Of a stretch of DNA of 64,000 bases, positions 12,131-25,173 are shown in pieces. The position numbers were made by a program, and so were the translations under genes. Position 1 is the first letter of the stretch; each line of letters opens with the position of its first letter. A model generated the notes under the pieces. It was not told the DNA's origin. It was given only the letters and a program-made list of their open reading frames with translations, and did no database searches. The stretch is from Certhia americana (lineage: Eukaryota > Chordata > Aves > Passeriformes > Certhiidae), in assembly GCA_018697195.1 (NCBI GenBank), contig CM031879.1, positions 33,554,541 through 33,618,540 of the forward strand. The letters run 5' to 3'.

Positions 12131-15100
12131 GGGAGAGCCCGCGGGGAGCCGCAAGGTCCAGTAGGAGAGGCAGAAAGAGGCATCTCCAGTTGCAGCGGCA
12201 TGCTCCGGGAGGAAGCGAGAATGGGTGGAGGGGAATGATTTCCTCCTCAGCTTCCAGCTAGAGAGCATTCGGGGCTCCTGCTGCAGCGGAACGGTGGAGA
12301 TTGGATCTCCCCAGTCTTGCAGCGCCGAGGAGGCAATCTCAGGAGTTTGGGCACGTCTGGGAGGACTTGGACGATGTGGGGGTTTATGCTTGAGGTTCAG
12401 GTACACCTCCTCTTCAGTGTGTTGTGAAACACGTGTGGTAAAATAAGCAGTTTGCAAAAACTGCCTGATGAAAATCACGGCTGATACAGAAATAAAGAAA
12501 TAACCACGGAGCTCCAGGCAGTGGTTCAGACCAGGCTGATGCAACACCTACTCAAAAGACATTTCGGGAATTTGATTACATGGGTGTCAGAGAGCAATGC
12601 AAAGAGGCCAAACATGAAGCAGCTCTGTAACAAGGTAATTTTCTAAAGCTGAGTTTAATTGATACAAAAAATTTGCTGGACAGCAGCCACGAGAGCCCGT
12701 GGCAGATGTGTCACCCAGCAAGTGATCCATCTACAGGAGCCTATTACTGGATATGGCAAGCAATGTACCTGCATGGTCAGCTGAAGTGATGTGCCCTAAG
12801 TGAAAAATAGCAAAGGAAATCAACAGAGCTCGCTTGCCTCTAACTGGCCTTAAATGAGCCTTTATGCAGAAATCTTCTTCATGCAGAGGGACTGCGCAGG
12901 CGGCCCCGATATCTAGATGCAACTGCATGTGTGACTGTACATATGCAAACGAGCTTCCTTTGCCAGCCCCCACATGGCTGTTCACACACGTATAGGCAGT
13001 CAGTTCGTTCACTTGACAGCAATATAAGTGAGAAAAGGCTTCGCTTGGAAGTCAGCACTTGGTCTTGAGCTCAGCCGGAAATGGGGAATTAATATGATCA
13101 AGGGGATTTTTGAATAAGAAGTGGTATTTTAGCCCTGTCATTTCAGTCATCTCTTTTGTAAGTACTGTGCCTCAGATGTCCTGCTAAGCCATGAGATTTC
13201 TGCTGCTTCCTCTACTGTGATGATAATTTGCTGTGGGTATATACAAACTACAGCACATACTGTTCCAGTTTAATCCTATTAGTCCTGACTAGTAGAAGCT
13301 AAAGCTAAAAGAAGTGAAAGAAATATGTCTTGTCTGTATGGTGCACCCCACTTGTGCCCCTACAACTTCAGTTCCTACATGCCCAGGCCTCAGAGGTACA
13401 CATATAGCAAAAACAAGTAGAGGACTATATTTACTTCTTTCAGTGAGTTGTACAATACCAATTACAATTTATCCAACTCCTAGGGAGAGATTAAAGAGAA
13501 ATTTACTTTCAGTCCTCTGATGTTTTGTAGTTTTTTGTCCACAAGTCCTCACCCTTGTGTGTTCTAGGTAAGGTTTTAGGGTCAAATATGTCAACAGGAT
13601 AACTTGACTGAAGTTAATGGTATTGATTTCTCCCTGTGTGGTTACAGATGAAGCAGCTGTGGTTTCAAATGATTGAGTGCTGTAGCAATACCTACTCACC
13701 TCACTTGCAGAGCCCTAAGGCACAAAGACCAGATGACTCACCACTACCCTGTTAAGGAAAATATTTTCCACTGGGGAAATGTCTTAAGATACTGTTTAGA
13801 GCTCACATCCAAGAAAACATTTAAGCTTCCAACTCGTGCATAAGCTGAATTCAATGGGAAGCTAAGACTAGACTAAATAATTTGCTGAATTCTGTATCAA
13901 TGCATCCTTTTTAAAAGACAGTCTTGTCAATGCAAAATAGAAGCATTACTATGGAGTGGGAAGTTGTTGCACAGAAAGTAAGCTAAAACATATTGCATCC
14001 GTTTGAATTCTCTAGCTTCCCTGATTTTTAAATTTATTTCCACATGTAGAACACTATATTAACAGAATGGAGGTCATTGGTGTTTGACTTAGTTCAACAA
14101 AGTGTACTAAGTGTAGAGCTGAATTAAATGTTCAGCTGAATGCTGAATATTACCAATAATTCTAAGTGAGGTAAATGGTGTGGGATATGGCTAATTCTTT
14201 CTAATATGTTTTCCATGGCACCTTCATCTCTTCTGGTATGACATACTAAACGTGCTTCTGCAAAGTCACACTTGATGTTGGTCACAATTAAAAGAAACTG
14301 GTCTGTGTTAGAATTCTGGCTGTTTACCTCCTACCACATCAACTAGACCATCTTCCTTGTCTGGGAATCATTTTGCTCTAGGCTTTCACTGACAAATTGC
14401 TTTAAGAGGAAGCTAAAACAATGAAAGCCAAATTCAAAACCGATTTTTAATTTAAGAAGCAGCAATATGCAGATTATCAAGCAGGAAATATATCTGAAGG
14501 AAAGAGAATCACACATTTGTCTGACGTGAATAATTAGGATCCTCATATCTCTTGTCCCTTGACAAGCTTCAGCAAAAAAAAACTGAAGCAGTGTTTTTTA
14601 ATAAATGAAAACAGGTTGTAGGAGGAGGGGTGAAGAGGAGGTTATATGCGTAGATCAAAGCATTCTTTGGAGACATAAATGCAAATAACAAAGGTAACTA
14701 CTTTTTGGCGAGTGCATGTGTGAATATACAGCAATCACAGCAGAGGAAATCTCATGGCATGTACAATTGGGTCTCACACTAAATGATGTTGCCAGGATGG
14801 GAAGAGGGCTTCTTTTTACACAGTGCAGAAAGGTAACTGCTACAGGAAATGTGTTGGGGAATAGCATGTGTCCTGGGAGATTGCCATGGGCAAAGTCATA
14901 ATTGCACCGTTGCAAATGTATCATATTCCCTAATGAGTATTGTCAGTATAGGATTACAGCCTTCTAAAGTGGTCTGAGACCCTCCAGTGTGTTTTTGGCA
15001 TCATCTCTAATATAGACATGCAAAACTGACACTTACTCAGCTGCGAGTAGAAAACCTTTGATAGCAAGGAGGAGGGGGGAAGAGAGGGGATGCAAGGATA

Positions 15101-18100
15101 TTTTAGTCTCTGAGCCACTATTTTGTGTCTACGTGTGTAGACCTGAAACTCCAAGACCATTTCATAATTTTTATATAACTTTTTGTAAATTTTACTAAAG
15201 TTGTTGACTATAGTTCAGATGGAAACAATTCACTCCTGTTTGATGGGGCTGTTGGGAAAGAATCAAATGGATTCAGATGCACCTGACTAAAAGCTTCCTG
15301 TTAAAGATACAAGGCAGATAATTCTTAATCTGCAGCACGAGCAGCTAAGTACTAAATGAGACCTGTAAGGGGCTGGTGCAGTCCCAACCAGTACTGAGTA
15401 TGTAATAAATACATGAGTACTTGCAAATAGATTCAGCCATGGCTCTCTGTCCAGGTCCATTCAAAGCAAGTATGTGGAACAGGCCAGGTACCATGTCATC
15501 GTTTTCTCAGATTTTAAGTTCTTCTCTCTTTTATGATATTCACACCATAGAGTAGTAAAGTTCTCATCCTCCGATGTTCTACAAGGAGCATCAAGATTTA
15601 TAAAGTCAGGTACTTTAAATTACAGCACAGCCAGAAAAATATATAAAAAAAGTTTCAGATTATCCTTAAAGGACCTTTAGTCAAGGCTAGGAATATATCT
15701 CTTGAAATATTTGTATAGTCATTTTATGTCAAAGTAATTTGATATGATATGCCTTTCTCAAGAAATACTGGTAAAATACCCACATATTTGCCTATATGTA
15801 CATTAATGCACATTTAAATATGGGCGGCAAGTTACCCTTGGTTAATAATAACCACGTAGTGCATCTCTACATGATGCAGTAACTAAAGTAAATTGCACAG
15901 TACCACTTATATGCTAAACGTAAACTTCTCAACACAGAAGTAACTAAATTTGTGTAAAGATAAGTGAATCAAAACTTGGGCAACTCTGATCAAACCCATG
16001 GATATCAGCTTTAGGTTAAAGTCAGGTTCAGAAAAGATGAGGGAATCTGGGCACTTGACTATTTGCAATATTAGCAACAGATGGTTTATTTTGATCTATT
16101 TCAAGAAGAGTAGCATTCCTTGAAATAGGAAATAAAAGAGAAATCAGGCAAAATCTTATTAATTGAATATGCAATCTTGTGCAAAGTTGTCTTTCTCATC
16201 CTAGCTCAAGATCAAACTGCTAGTCATCTTTCTCAGGCTGACTTAACGTTCAGTTAAATCCAAGAGTTTTTACTGATTTTTTATTTGCCCATTGGCTTTT
16301 CACACAATGTTTCTAGAATATATTTGCAACAGGGGAAAAGGTTTCACTGCATCAGAAAGTGCATGACCTTCAACTGGAAGACAATAACATGAACAGGAGA
16401 CTGTCATCTGTCCAGTATCTAGCTGACATTCACAGAACATTAAGGGATAGGAGGCATAGCAGTTGTCCTCAGCAAATAACAAATAAATATCTTGTATAGT
16501 TAATATTCAGCCTAACACTGTTCAGAGACTCAGTGGGTAGGAGAATTTTTTCATTAATTATTTTTCCTTTAGGTATCATTTGATTAATTTTTTATTAGGC
16601 ACATGACATTACCGTAATGCAAGATCAAAGTAATTTCTCTAGCCGGAAAGTTAGATAATTGGTAGGACTCTCTTATCTGGTCATGTCCAGTGAAATTATA
16701 CTTGCCTTTGCTAAGGGAGAAGGCACATGATAACCCCAAGACATCTCAAGTTGGTCTGATTAAATCTCTGGATAAATTTTATCTATCTCTAAGTTGATAG
16801 TTGTTTTAAAGTATCAGATCTTCACCTTTCTACTCACACAGTTCATTACACACAGACAGCCCTCTGAAGTTCATAGGTGCCCTAAAAGGAATGTTTTTCA
16901 GTGGCCAGTCAACATCATGGAATGAAATTCCACAGGGATTAAGAGGCATTTTAGAGCAAAAGCTAATTTACTTTCATTCCATGTCTAAGGCATATTTCTT
17001 CAACATTCCCTTATCCAGGATAAGCCCACAGAATAATGCACATGATATTTGTTCTCAAATCTCTTTCAAACAATTTCCCTCTGGGCCAGAAGATTGGTAA
17101 ATTAATAATATCAGGAAGATGCTAGCTATGTTGTTAATATGATTCTGGAAGAAAGACCAGTCTCACATCAATGAATTTGTATAAGCTGAACAATATAGGT
17201 TTATGAACTTGCAGCATACTCCTAAATCTTTAATGAAGTCACATATTTTCTTGTTAAAGATACTATTTCTTGGGTGATTGTTCATTGGTTTGGAGTTTTG
17301 GAGATTTGGCGGGGGGGGGCGGGGGGGGTTGCCTGCCTATTTTATAAGTATAAACTGGAAAGCAGCAGCCTGTAATAAATTAATATCTCACTTAAATAAG
17401 ACATCTAAAATATGTATAATATAATATTTAAATAATGTTTACAGTTATATGTACTTTCAAAGAGAGCAATAAAAGACTCATCAAAGAGATAAAAATCCAG
17501 TGTGCACATTTTAAAAAATTAATTATTTATAGCAACACATTATTCAAGTTTCAGTCTACAGGTTTGGAAGTATTTTTATGAATTATGCGGCCTGTATGAC
17601 AATTTCCTAGCAAGCCCAGATACCCAAGTGCACATAGTTTTGTTGAGAGTTGAAAGTATGATGATTCAGAAATAAAACATGATTTCTTTAGGTGAGAGAG
17701 CACAAGTAAAATTTCATAACATCTGCAATTTCTAAGTGTCTAAGATTTCCTGGCATCCTCCACTACAGAGTGCTTTTCTTCTCCAGCTTCTCCTAAGGCC
17801 TTTTTTTTTTTTTTTTTATATTAAATTTTCCATGTTTCTTTTAAAGAGTTTTTTCGATTTTATTGCAACAAACCTGACTCTACCTAGTAATGCCAAGCTG
17901 TACCCATGGAAATTATAGTACCTCTAATATATCCAAGTTTTCAATGGAATGTAAGAACCATTCTGATGTCACCATGTTCCTATTGTTCTTACTGTAATGT
18001 GTTGATCCAAATTTGACAAAGTTGTAAGAACTAAAATTTTGGCTGTGTGTTCTTGAGGGTTTCTGGAGGTAGTGACTACTGTTTGAGTTGGAAGCAAAAT

Positions 18101-19196
18101 TCTCTCAGAATCTCATCTGCCCTGAATATTATTCCACTCTGGTTGCTGGCTGGAATACTCATGGGCCATTCCGTCAGACCAAAAGTGTACAATTTATTGC
18201 AAAGGTAGGAGGGCTTCCTTGTAACTTCTATTCTTAGCAGCAGGGAGTCATAATATGTCAGGATGGAATACAGGGAACTACTTCTTCTACCTATTCCTGT
18301 TTAAAAGTGGAGCTCAAAAGGAAATATTGAAACAGGTATGAGTAAAAAGGAAAATATTAGTAATGTGAGACAGAACAGGCATTAATAATACCCTGATTCA
18401 GTCTGACTGCAAAAGGAAAAACTGAAGTACAGCAGTCAATGGGGGAAAACACGAGACTAGACAAAAAGTGGTCAGGGAAAGAGAAGGAGATGGCAACAGA
18501 AGAATGAGGGTCTATAGACAGTAAAGTAAACATTCTAGTTTGGAAAAAAATGCCAAATACTTTGTGGGTTGAAAAAAAAATGTTCCAATTTGCTGAGCAG
18601 CAAATAATTTTATTCAAACAAAGAAGTGAACAAAACTCCCCTCTGCAATTTATAATCTGGAGAAATAAAAATGAGAGGCCAACATTTAGTAATTGTTTCT
18701 CTTAATGCTACTTCAGGGACTCCAATCCTGCTCTCCCAGTCACATGGGCTCTCTTGCCAGCACCTAGGGGACACAATGATTAAAGGCAAAGAAAATAATT
18801 GTGTTTATTAAGCATGACTTTTTAATTGATAAGAAAGAGGAAAAGACAAATTAAAAACAGAGCACAAACAAAAGGAATGGCTATTTAATTTCAATTATTT
18901 TTATTTATTGTTTTGTGGAAAGGCTTTAACAAAGACTGCATCACTGTGTGTGGTCTAACCATATGGAGAATATCTACTTCTTCTGAGTAGAACAAGTCTT
19001 TTCTTAACATAAGTAAAGAAAGATAGCTTATACGTGGATCAGCAATTCCAGCTAAGGATTGATCAGACCTGTGTAATATATCACAGACAACCTAACCTGT
19101 AAGGTTATAGATGATCAATGGATAGACATTTGTAAGACTTGGTCTTACAAAATCTGAAAAGTGGTTCTATAAAAACAAGTTACTTTGGTAGTTGTC
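12131..19196. other. 5' flanking / intergenic DNA without recognisable genes
   Basis: GC content falls from the island shoulder (to about 12350) to AT-rich background. The only structured item is the G9-C-G8 tract. There are no exons with convincing splice signals and no recognisable repeats. A run of T (about 17802-17817) lies in unremarkable sequence. Proximal regulatory elements are expected near 12.1-12.7 kb, but none beyond the NRF1 site can be called confidently. Confidence 0.5.
17311..17328 (+). repeat. G9-C-G8 tract
   Basis: Nine Gs, one C and eight Gs in a row inside otherwise AT-rich DNA. It could form a quadruplex. Length may be unreliable in the assembly. Confidence 0.85.
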
Positions 19197-19592
19197 TGTC
19201 TTGGTTTCAGCCAGAGTTGATTTGTCCACAGTTGCTCTGAAGAGGCAAAGCCTGGAGCTGTGTGGGCATGTCTAGTAGTTATTCTGTACCCTCATGTCAT
19301 TGCTGGGGAGCAGAAATTAGGGGCTATTGCTTCAGAGAAATGAGTATGGCTTGCAGTCGGGGAAAAGTGTGGTGTACAGGGAGGCTCTATCCGCCATTCT
19401 GTTTCATTGTTCTGGGCCTGGTGAGCATGTGTGCATGGAAATCACCCTCTCTTATGTTATTATTGCTGTTACTTTTGATTGTCATATCCCATGGCTGTTT
19501 CCATTAAATTGTTCTTATCTCAACGCATAATCTCTGCCTTTTGTCTCCCACTGGAGGGAGGGGAGCAGCTTGTGGTTTTCTTTTTAGTGGGA
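19197..19592 (+). mobile_element. Truncated solo LTR, avian ERVL-like
   Basis: The element begins TGTCTTGGTTTCAGCC, a characteristic 5' end of an LTR family abundant in birds. Further on it has a T-rich stretch with GTTATTATTGCTGTTAC, then ATTAAATTGTTCTTATCTCAAC, which matches the conserved part of the same family that precedes its 3' third, and a purine-rich GGAGGGAGGGGAGC block. The expected 3' terminus (a TTAAACC...ACA end) is missing: similarity fades after AGTGGG near 19592. No gag-pol sequence lies on either side, so it is a solo LTR, produced by LTR-LTR recombination and later damaged. Family assignment is from remembered consensus features; a RepeatMasker run would settle it. Confidence 0.72.
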
Positions 19593-19776
19593 ATATGAAA
19601 TTGGAGAATGCCATTCCTAGAACATGACCTTGTCAAAAATAATAATCACATAGATATATTTCACTAGTCCTATGAATATGAAAAAAATCATTCTCTCTAA
19701 TGTTCTCAGTTCCCCTTAGTATTTAAATCTAAATAGTAAATCAATATCCTGGTAGGTACTTCAAAATAGGTATAGC

Positions 19777-20702
19777 AGTGGATAAGAAATTGGCTGGATG
19801 GTCAACTCAGGGAGCTGTGTCAGTTGTTCAATGTCCAAATGGAGATCAGTGACAAGTGGCATTCCTAGTGGTTTGGTATTGGAATTAGTGCTGTTTAAAA
19901 TCCTCACTGGTGACATGGACAGTGGGATTGAGTGCACCTTCAGCCAACAACACTGAGCTGTGTGGTGTGGTCACCATGCTGAAGGGATGGGATACCATCT
20001 AGAGGGACCTTGACAGGCTTGAGAACCTGTGGGACTGTGCAAACCTTGTGAAGTTCAACAAGGCCAAGTGCAAGGCACTGCGCCTGGATCAGGGCAATTC
20101 CAAACATAAATACAGGCTGGGTGGAAAGTGAACCCTGAGGAGAATGATTTGAAGGTGCTACCCTTTAAAAGCAAGCTATATCCTGCACTGCATCAAAAGA
20201 AGTGTGATTGTCAAGTCAGCAGAGGTGATTCTTCCTCTCTGCTCTGGTGAGGGCCCCACATTGGAGCACTGTGTCCTGCTCAGGAGAATATGGGCCAGTT
20301 GGAGCAAGTCCAGAGAAAGGCTGCAAAGATGATCATGGGGCTGGAGCACCTCTTCTTATGAGGACATGCTGAGAGACCTGAGGTTGTTCAGCCTCAAGAA
20401 CAGAAGGGGCCAGGGAGACTTTAGAGCAGCCTTTTATCACCTAACAGGGGCTACAAGACAGACAGAGAGGGACTTTTTACTAGGGCAAGCAGCAATATGA
20501 CAGGGGGTAATGGCTTCAGGCTGGAAAAAAATAGGTTAGATATGAAGAAATTTTTTGCTGTCTGTGTAGTGAGGCACTGGAACAGGTTGCCCAGAGAAGT
20601 TGTGGTGGCCCCATCCCTGGAGGTGGTCCAGGCCAGTTCGGATGAGGCTCTGAGCACCCTGGTCTAGTGGAAGGCGACCCTGCCCATGGCAGCAGGGTTG
20701 TA
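19777..20702 (+). mobile_element. CR1 LINE, 5'-truncated, ORF2 C-terminal part and 3' UTR start
   Basis: About 0.9 kb of avian CR1 in sense orientation. It starts in the reverse transcriptase, where the translation around 19842-19900 gives the RT block WRSVTSGIP...VLFKI followed by a TGDMDSGIECT-like stretch. It continues through segments matching CR1 closely: GACCTTGACAGGCTTGAGA, GTGAAGTTCAACAAGGCCAA, GGCTGGAGCACCTCTTC, TTGTTCAGCCTC, and AGGCACTGGAACAGGTTGCC. It ends at CTGCCCATGGCAGCAGGGTTG. Several small deletions break the frame, including one that removes the catalytic Asp-Asp region near 19937-19960. The last 60-70 bp of CR1, with its short 3' octamer-like repeats, are absent. It is a dead copy; 5' truncation is normal for CR1, but loss of the 3' end is not. 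Confidence 0.93.
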
Positions 20703-23700
20703 ACAAACAGATATTTTGTTAAAAAATTGATTTTGCTCCCTTTGTCCTCCAAACACTCTCACAGGACTATGACTGGCCCTGACATCCTGGCTGCCACACA
20801 GTCTGACTCCTGTGTCACGTTACCAGTGATGTGTAACAGCTCATTCCCTCCTTATAGCAAACTCTTCTTCAGACCTCTGCAGAAGAACCCTTGTTCCAGG
20901 AGGAATCAGGCAAGACTTGAGAGCCAGTGACTATGTGGTTATGTAGTTGGCAGGCCTCTTCTAAGTCCTGTTGTGCCTGTCCAATAAGATGCAACTTCCT
21001 CGAGATGTCCGCATACTGAGCTTTTCCCTGAGATAAAACGAGCTATAACACAATAGGGTAGTCTTCAGATTCCGTTCTTGACATTTGAGATATTTGCACA
21101 AGTTTTCCTCAAATGTGTACACTCTTCCAGCATTTGCAGTGAGAGAGGAAAAAAAAAAAAATAAAAAAAAGGAAGGATAAAACCCCAGCACTGTAAAAAA
21201 GCTGTGACACACAAAATGATCAAAAATCATGTTGCAGCAGGAATTTCATCTACTCAAGTAGCATATAATAAGGTCTTCATGTAAAATAAACCTCTCATTC
21301 TCCAGCTTTAGAAACTACATAGCACATAATGTAAAGATATATTACCTTTAGTTTTCCACCAGTCTAGGTCTCATCATCATTTTTAAGTTTCCTCATATGT
21401 TGGCAGGTGAATACATGGGATATAATAATCTAGGTGTAGAAGTATTGTGCCTTTTTAAAGTAGCATAGTTACTGAAAACCTGTTTCTCAGACTGCTTTAA
21501 GAAAAACTGCTGAATCTGACCTAGTATCATTCATTATACTAATAAAATATATGTAATTTCTGTAATAAAATGGATGTTTACAGCCTGGACAGGTAGGATT
21601 GGATATTATGGTCATTTATCATACAGGTGAAAGATCACTTCTCTTGATGATGGTGAAGTGCTGAAAACTTCCAGTTTGGGGTGTGTGTGTGTGTACCTCA
21701 AAACGATTTGTAAACACCAAGATCATAGTGTGAGTCACTGAAATCTGTGAGATTATTTCCTTTATAGTGACATTTCTAATTCCTTTTGACTCCCTTTCCT
21801 CTGTCCTCCAGGTCCTTGGAGTATCATCCCTCTTGTCACTTATTCACAGTGCTACAATATAAAATGAATGGAGTTTTCAGTTCCAGAAGCATTTTATTTC
21901 AAAGCTCTAACATCTTTGCTCCTTCATGCATGTGTCTACACACTATCATAGTCCTGGGCTGAACCCCAGGATAGAAGTGCAGGCTTTACCTCATGGATGA
22001 ATTCAGACTAGTGTCAGGGGGAGTCCATTACGCTGCAAGTGGAAGTGAGTATGGCTACTACTGGGATCTCCAGGATGAGAAGGCAGCTATGAACTCTGCT
22101 GGGAGCTTCCCAAGAGTCCAGAAACAGAAATTCTACCAGGAAAGTGCTGAACTAACAAACCACTTACACTTTGTGTGGTTTCTGGCTGATACAGCTCCTC
22201 ACCATTGATTGACATTTTGATGCTTGTTGCCTAGGCAACCTTGCTACCACCATAATTCCTCTGCCTCAACTACTCTGTCCCAGGCTACATACCTACACTT
22301 TCCTTGCCATGTGTAAGGCCCCTCTTCGAAGCTACCCCATTCCTTCACCGCACTCCCTCACCATACTGTGTCACAGCTACTTTGCTCTTTATGTTCATTG
22401 GACCTTGCCAGAGATGAGCAGAACATGCAGTTCGGATTCAAGGAACTGTGAACTTCAACTAGTAGAAAAAGAAGCTAAGTCTAAGTAGAAGGCTCAGTCT
22501 TAAAGACCCCAGGGAATGCTCAGTTTCAGTCACGATGTTCACTAGGTGTCACTGTTCTCCAGAAATAATCGTGTGAATACTTTTTTCTGGCTGCAAATAT
22601 ACTGTCTTTAGCCAAGTGCAACAACTCATATTTTCAGAAACTGAGCTCATCTAAAAAACTTCCATAGTTCAGCAAAAGGTTCTCCAAGCTCCTTACTTCA
22701 CTTGCACTGTCTGATTTTCTGCTCACTAATCTCAGAGTAAACCAAGAACAACTTCACTTAAATGTGAATAGTGGTCCTGGTTCATGGCAGTAGAGGAATC
22801 CTGACATTTTTGTCTTTTACCTAACCATACTTTATAATATATGACTTTAGAAATGGGGTAATCTCAAAATGAACAATGCAGCCTTTTACACTGCATGGCT
22901 GCTTGTGTTCTTAACATTTTTTTCACTCTGCAGATAAAGAAAGTATTTTTGATGACAATTTTGTCCAAGTACTTCATTCTGGGCACTCAGTTTCCTATGC
23001 CTAAATGATAAGTTAGTTTTCTTATGCTTCTTATATGATGATTAGAGAGTAACTGTGTCTCCTGTGTTCAGAAAGGAAGCACAATTTACATGCTTCTGGA
23101 AAGAACTTCTCTTTTTCCTGTGAGCACATCAGCAGCTTGGAGGAGGATGGTTTTCTTTACCTGAACACATAAAATTACGTGATTAAAATTTGCCAGTGTG
23201 GGTGCCCCCAGACATACTAGAGTGTGTTCTATCTAAGTATTTTAAATTAGAAATTATGCTATGAGCAAGAAAACAGGTAGGAAGAAGAGTCAGATGAGTT
23301 ACTAGAGAGGTAGTCATTTGTGAAGAGGATAATGTGGTGAATCAGTCTGTGTTAAACTAGGCTCTTTGGAAAATATTTCAGAACATTGTATGTTTGTGAG
23401 CAGGCTACAGCATGGAGTCACTAATAATTGCCAGATTTGGCACTTCTTTCTTCACATTTGCTGAATCAATAAACATTGCAGAAAGAAGTCCAACCCACCA
23501 GTCACCCAAGTGTGTCCAGAACACCATTACTGCATAACAGCATGTTTCAACGTGGGGGGTCAGGCTGCTGACTTGAAGCAGTCAGCTTAGGTGCTCCAAC
23601 TTGCCTCATGCAGAGCCTATTGCTCTCTAGTGACTCCTATATTTTTTGTATAGAGAAACTAGGCTGTGAATCGTCCTCAGGAGTGCAGTTCAATAGAATT

Positions 23701-24031
23701 TTAAGCTGATCTAAATCAGTGGTGTGGCAAATCCCACCTCCACCTCCAGCTGTGCATTCCTGCTCTTTCTCCCTTGTGTCTGGAAGGTGGTGAATTGGCT
23801 CTGTAAAAAAATCGGTCCAGAAGAAAAAATCTGAATAGTTATCTACCTTGGATAAGCTCCCTGAAGAGATATGATGTTCGACCATATTTTTAATGAAGGG
23901 GTAACGTGGTGTCACCAGGATGACAGAAGACCTAAGTCATCACGACTTGGGTTTGCTCACACTGCTGGGTTCCCCCCCATAAGGAGATGCCTGAATCAGC
24001 CTGTGCCAAGCAATGGGAGCTCCACTCTCAC
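20703..24031. other. Intergenic DNA between CR1 copies, no gene seen
   Basis: Mostly unique-looking AT-rich sequence with a short A-rich tract at about 21141-21170 and a short GT repeat. Open frames are short and match nothing I know. Confidence 0.5.
21681..21694 (+). repeat. GT dinucleotide repeat, seven units
   Basis: A perfect but short GT run with no other notable feature. Confidence 0.8.
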
Positions 24032-24157
24032 TCACAGAATCATAGAATGGTTCATGTTGAAAAGGGCCTTAAAATCACCTAGTTCCAGCCCCCCTGCCAT
24101 GGGCAGGGACACCTTGCACTTGACCAGGTTGCTTAAAGCCCCATCCAACCTGGCCTT
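24032..24157 (-). mobile_element. CR1 LINE 3' end fragment, minus strand
   Basis: Reading the plus strand, the block begins TCACAGAATCATAGAATGG, the reverse complement of the CR1 3' tail. It continues with AAAGGGCCTTAAAATCACC, CCCCCCTGCCATGGGCAGGG and AGCCCCATCCAACCTGGCCTT, all diagnostic of CR1. This is about 126 bp of 3' UTR from a strongly 5'-truncated insertion, with the 5' break at about 24157. No target-site duplication is evident, as is usual for CR1. It is less diverged than the copy at 38.8 kb, suggesting a younger insertion. Confidence 0.92.
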
Positions 24158-24631
24158 ACAGACTCCTCTCCTTGCAGTCCTTGTCCCAAATACACCTCCT
24201 GAAAAGTAAAGGTTCCAGGGCAGGTTCTGACTCCTGGCTCTAATGAGGTTACAAGTCTCTCTTCAGCACAGCGTGGAAGGGGTTTCTGTCAATGAAGAGA
24301 GGGTGGGAGGGGGTGGAGGGGACATTCATATTCCCTTGTGAGCAAAACATTAAAGCATAGCTAAGCTATATGACAGGGAAGACTAAAAGAGCAGTGATGC
24401 ATATTTCTGAGTTGCTACAGCTTTCTCAGGGGCATCTTGGCTCCCACTTTGGTTACAAATTGGGAAGATCACAAATGGCTTGGAGTTATCTTCTTTTTAG
24501 CCTCAGTTCTAACCCAAGATCAAGGGACCTTTCTCTACATATTTTAAATTATGCAAAGCAATTAGTCTTCATTAACAGCTTGTCTAATTTAATTTCAAAA
24601 GATCAAACTGTTTCCCTGTTAGATGACCGAA

Positions 24632-24681
24632 GGGGAAAAAAAACCGCAAACAAAAAAACCAACCAAAACAAAAAAACCCCT
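24632..24681. repeat. A-rich low-complexity tract
   Basis: A runs separated by CC, CG or CAA over about 50 bp. It adds a lysine/asparagine/threonine-rich segment to the longest plus-strand open frame of this neighbourhood and helps explain that frame's length. Confidence 0.75.
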
Positions 24682-25155
24682 TCAAACTTGTATGTGACTG
24701 CCAAGTGTATATATCAACTAAACTCTAGAGTCATTACTACTTACCTCAGCTTGTCATCTGCTCTCATTTTATCCAAAAAATTCATATCACTCTTGACACC
24801 TTATCTGAACATTTCGCGGATGGTCTTTTGCACTTCAAAGTGCCAAGTACTGTGGGAGATTGATTCTTTATTTCCCTAGAAACAACTAGGAAAAGGACAG
24901 AAATCAAAGCATCAAGAGTCTTACATGAATTGGAATTCCTGTCATGTGGAATTTCTCAAAGAAATTCAGAGATTTCATTGAAATTCCTAAGGATGAAGCT
25001 AATACATCCATCTTTAAATCAACCAGTAGTTGTCAGATTTGGATTGGTGGGTGCCTTCACCAACCACCTCTAGGTTTTGTCTGCGGGATGCTTGTTTCTA
25101 AGATCACAGATTCACAGTAGCATAAATTGGTAGGCTACAAGCAAACAATTCTCTA

Positions 25156-25173
25156 TTCTTCTTCTTCTTCTTC
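25156..25173 (+). repeat. TTC trinucleotide repeat, six units
   Basis: Six uninterrupted TTC units in non-coding DNA. Too short to suggest pathological expansion behaviour. Confidence 0.8.

Noticed and set aside
11569..12164. Three overlapping plus-strand frames of 148-173 codons in the CpG island
   Set aside because: Same compositional cause; all three plus-strand frames are open in the same DNA, which a real gene would not produce, and none has a signal peptide or domain.
11495..12547. Open frame of 350 codons on the minus strand across the CpG island
   Set aside because: Stops are rare in any frame of GC-rich DNA. The frame is Arg/Pro/Gly/Ala-rich and low in hydrophobic blocks, runs across the donor of the supported exon, and shows no domain.
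24370..24879. 169-codon plus-strand frame
   Set aside because: Contains an A-rich low-complexity tract, has no recognisable domain, and lacks convincing splice or promoter signals. About the upper limit of chance for this length of AT-rich DNA.
25092..25130. AGATCACAGATTCACAG followed by AATTGGTAGG, resembling a CR1 tail
   Set aside because: Weak resemblance with no further CR1 sequence.
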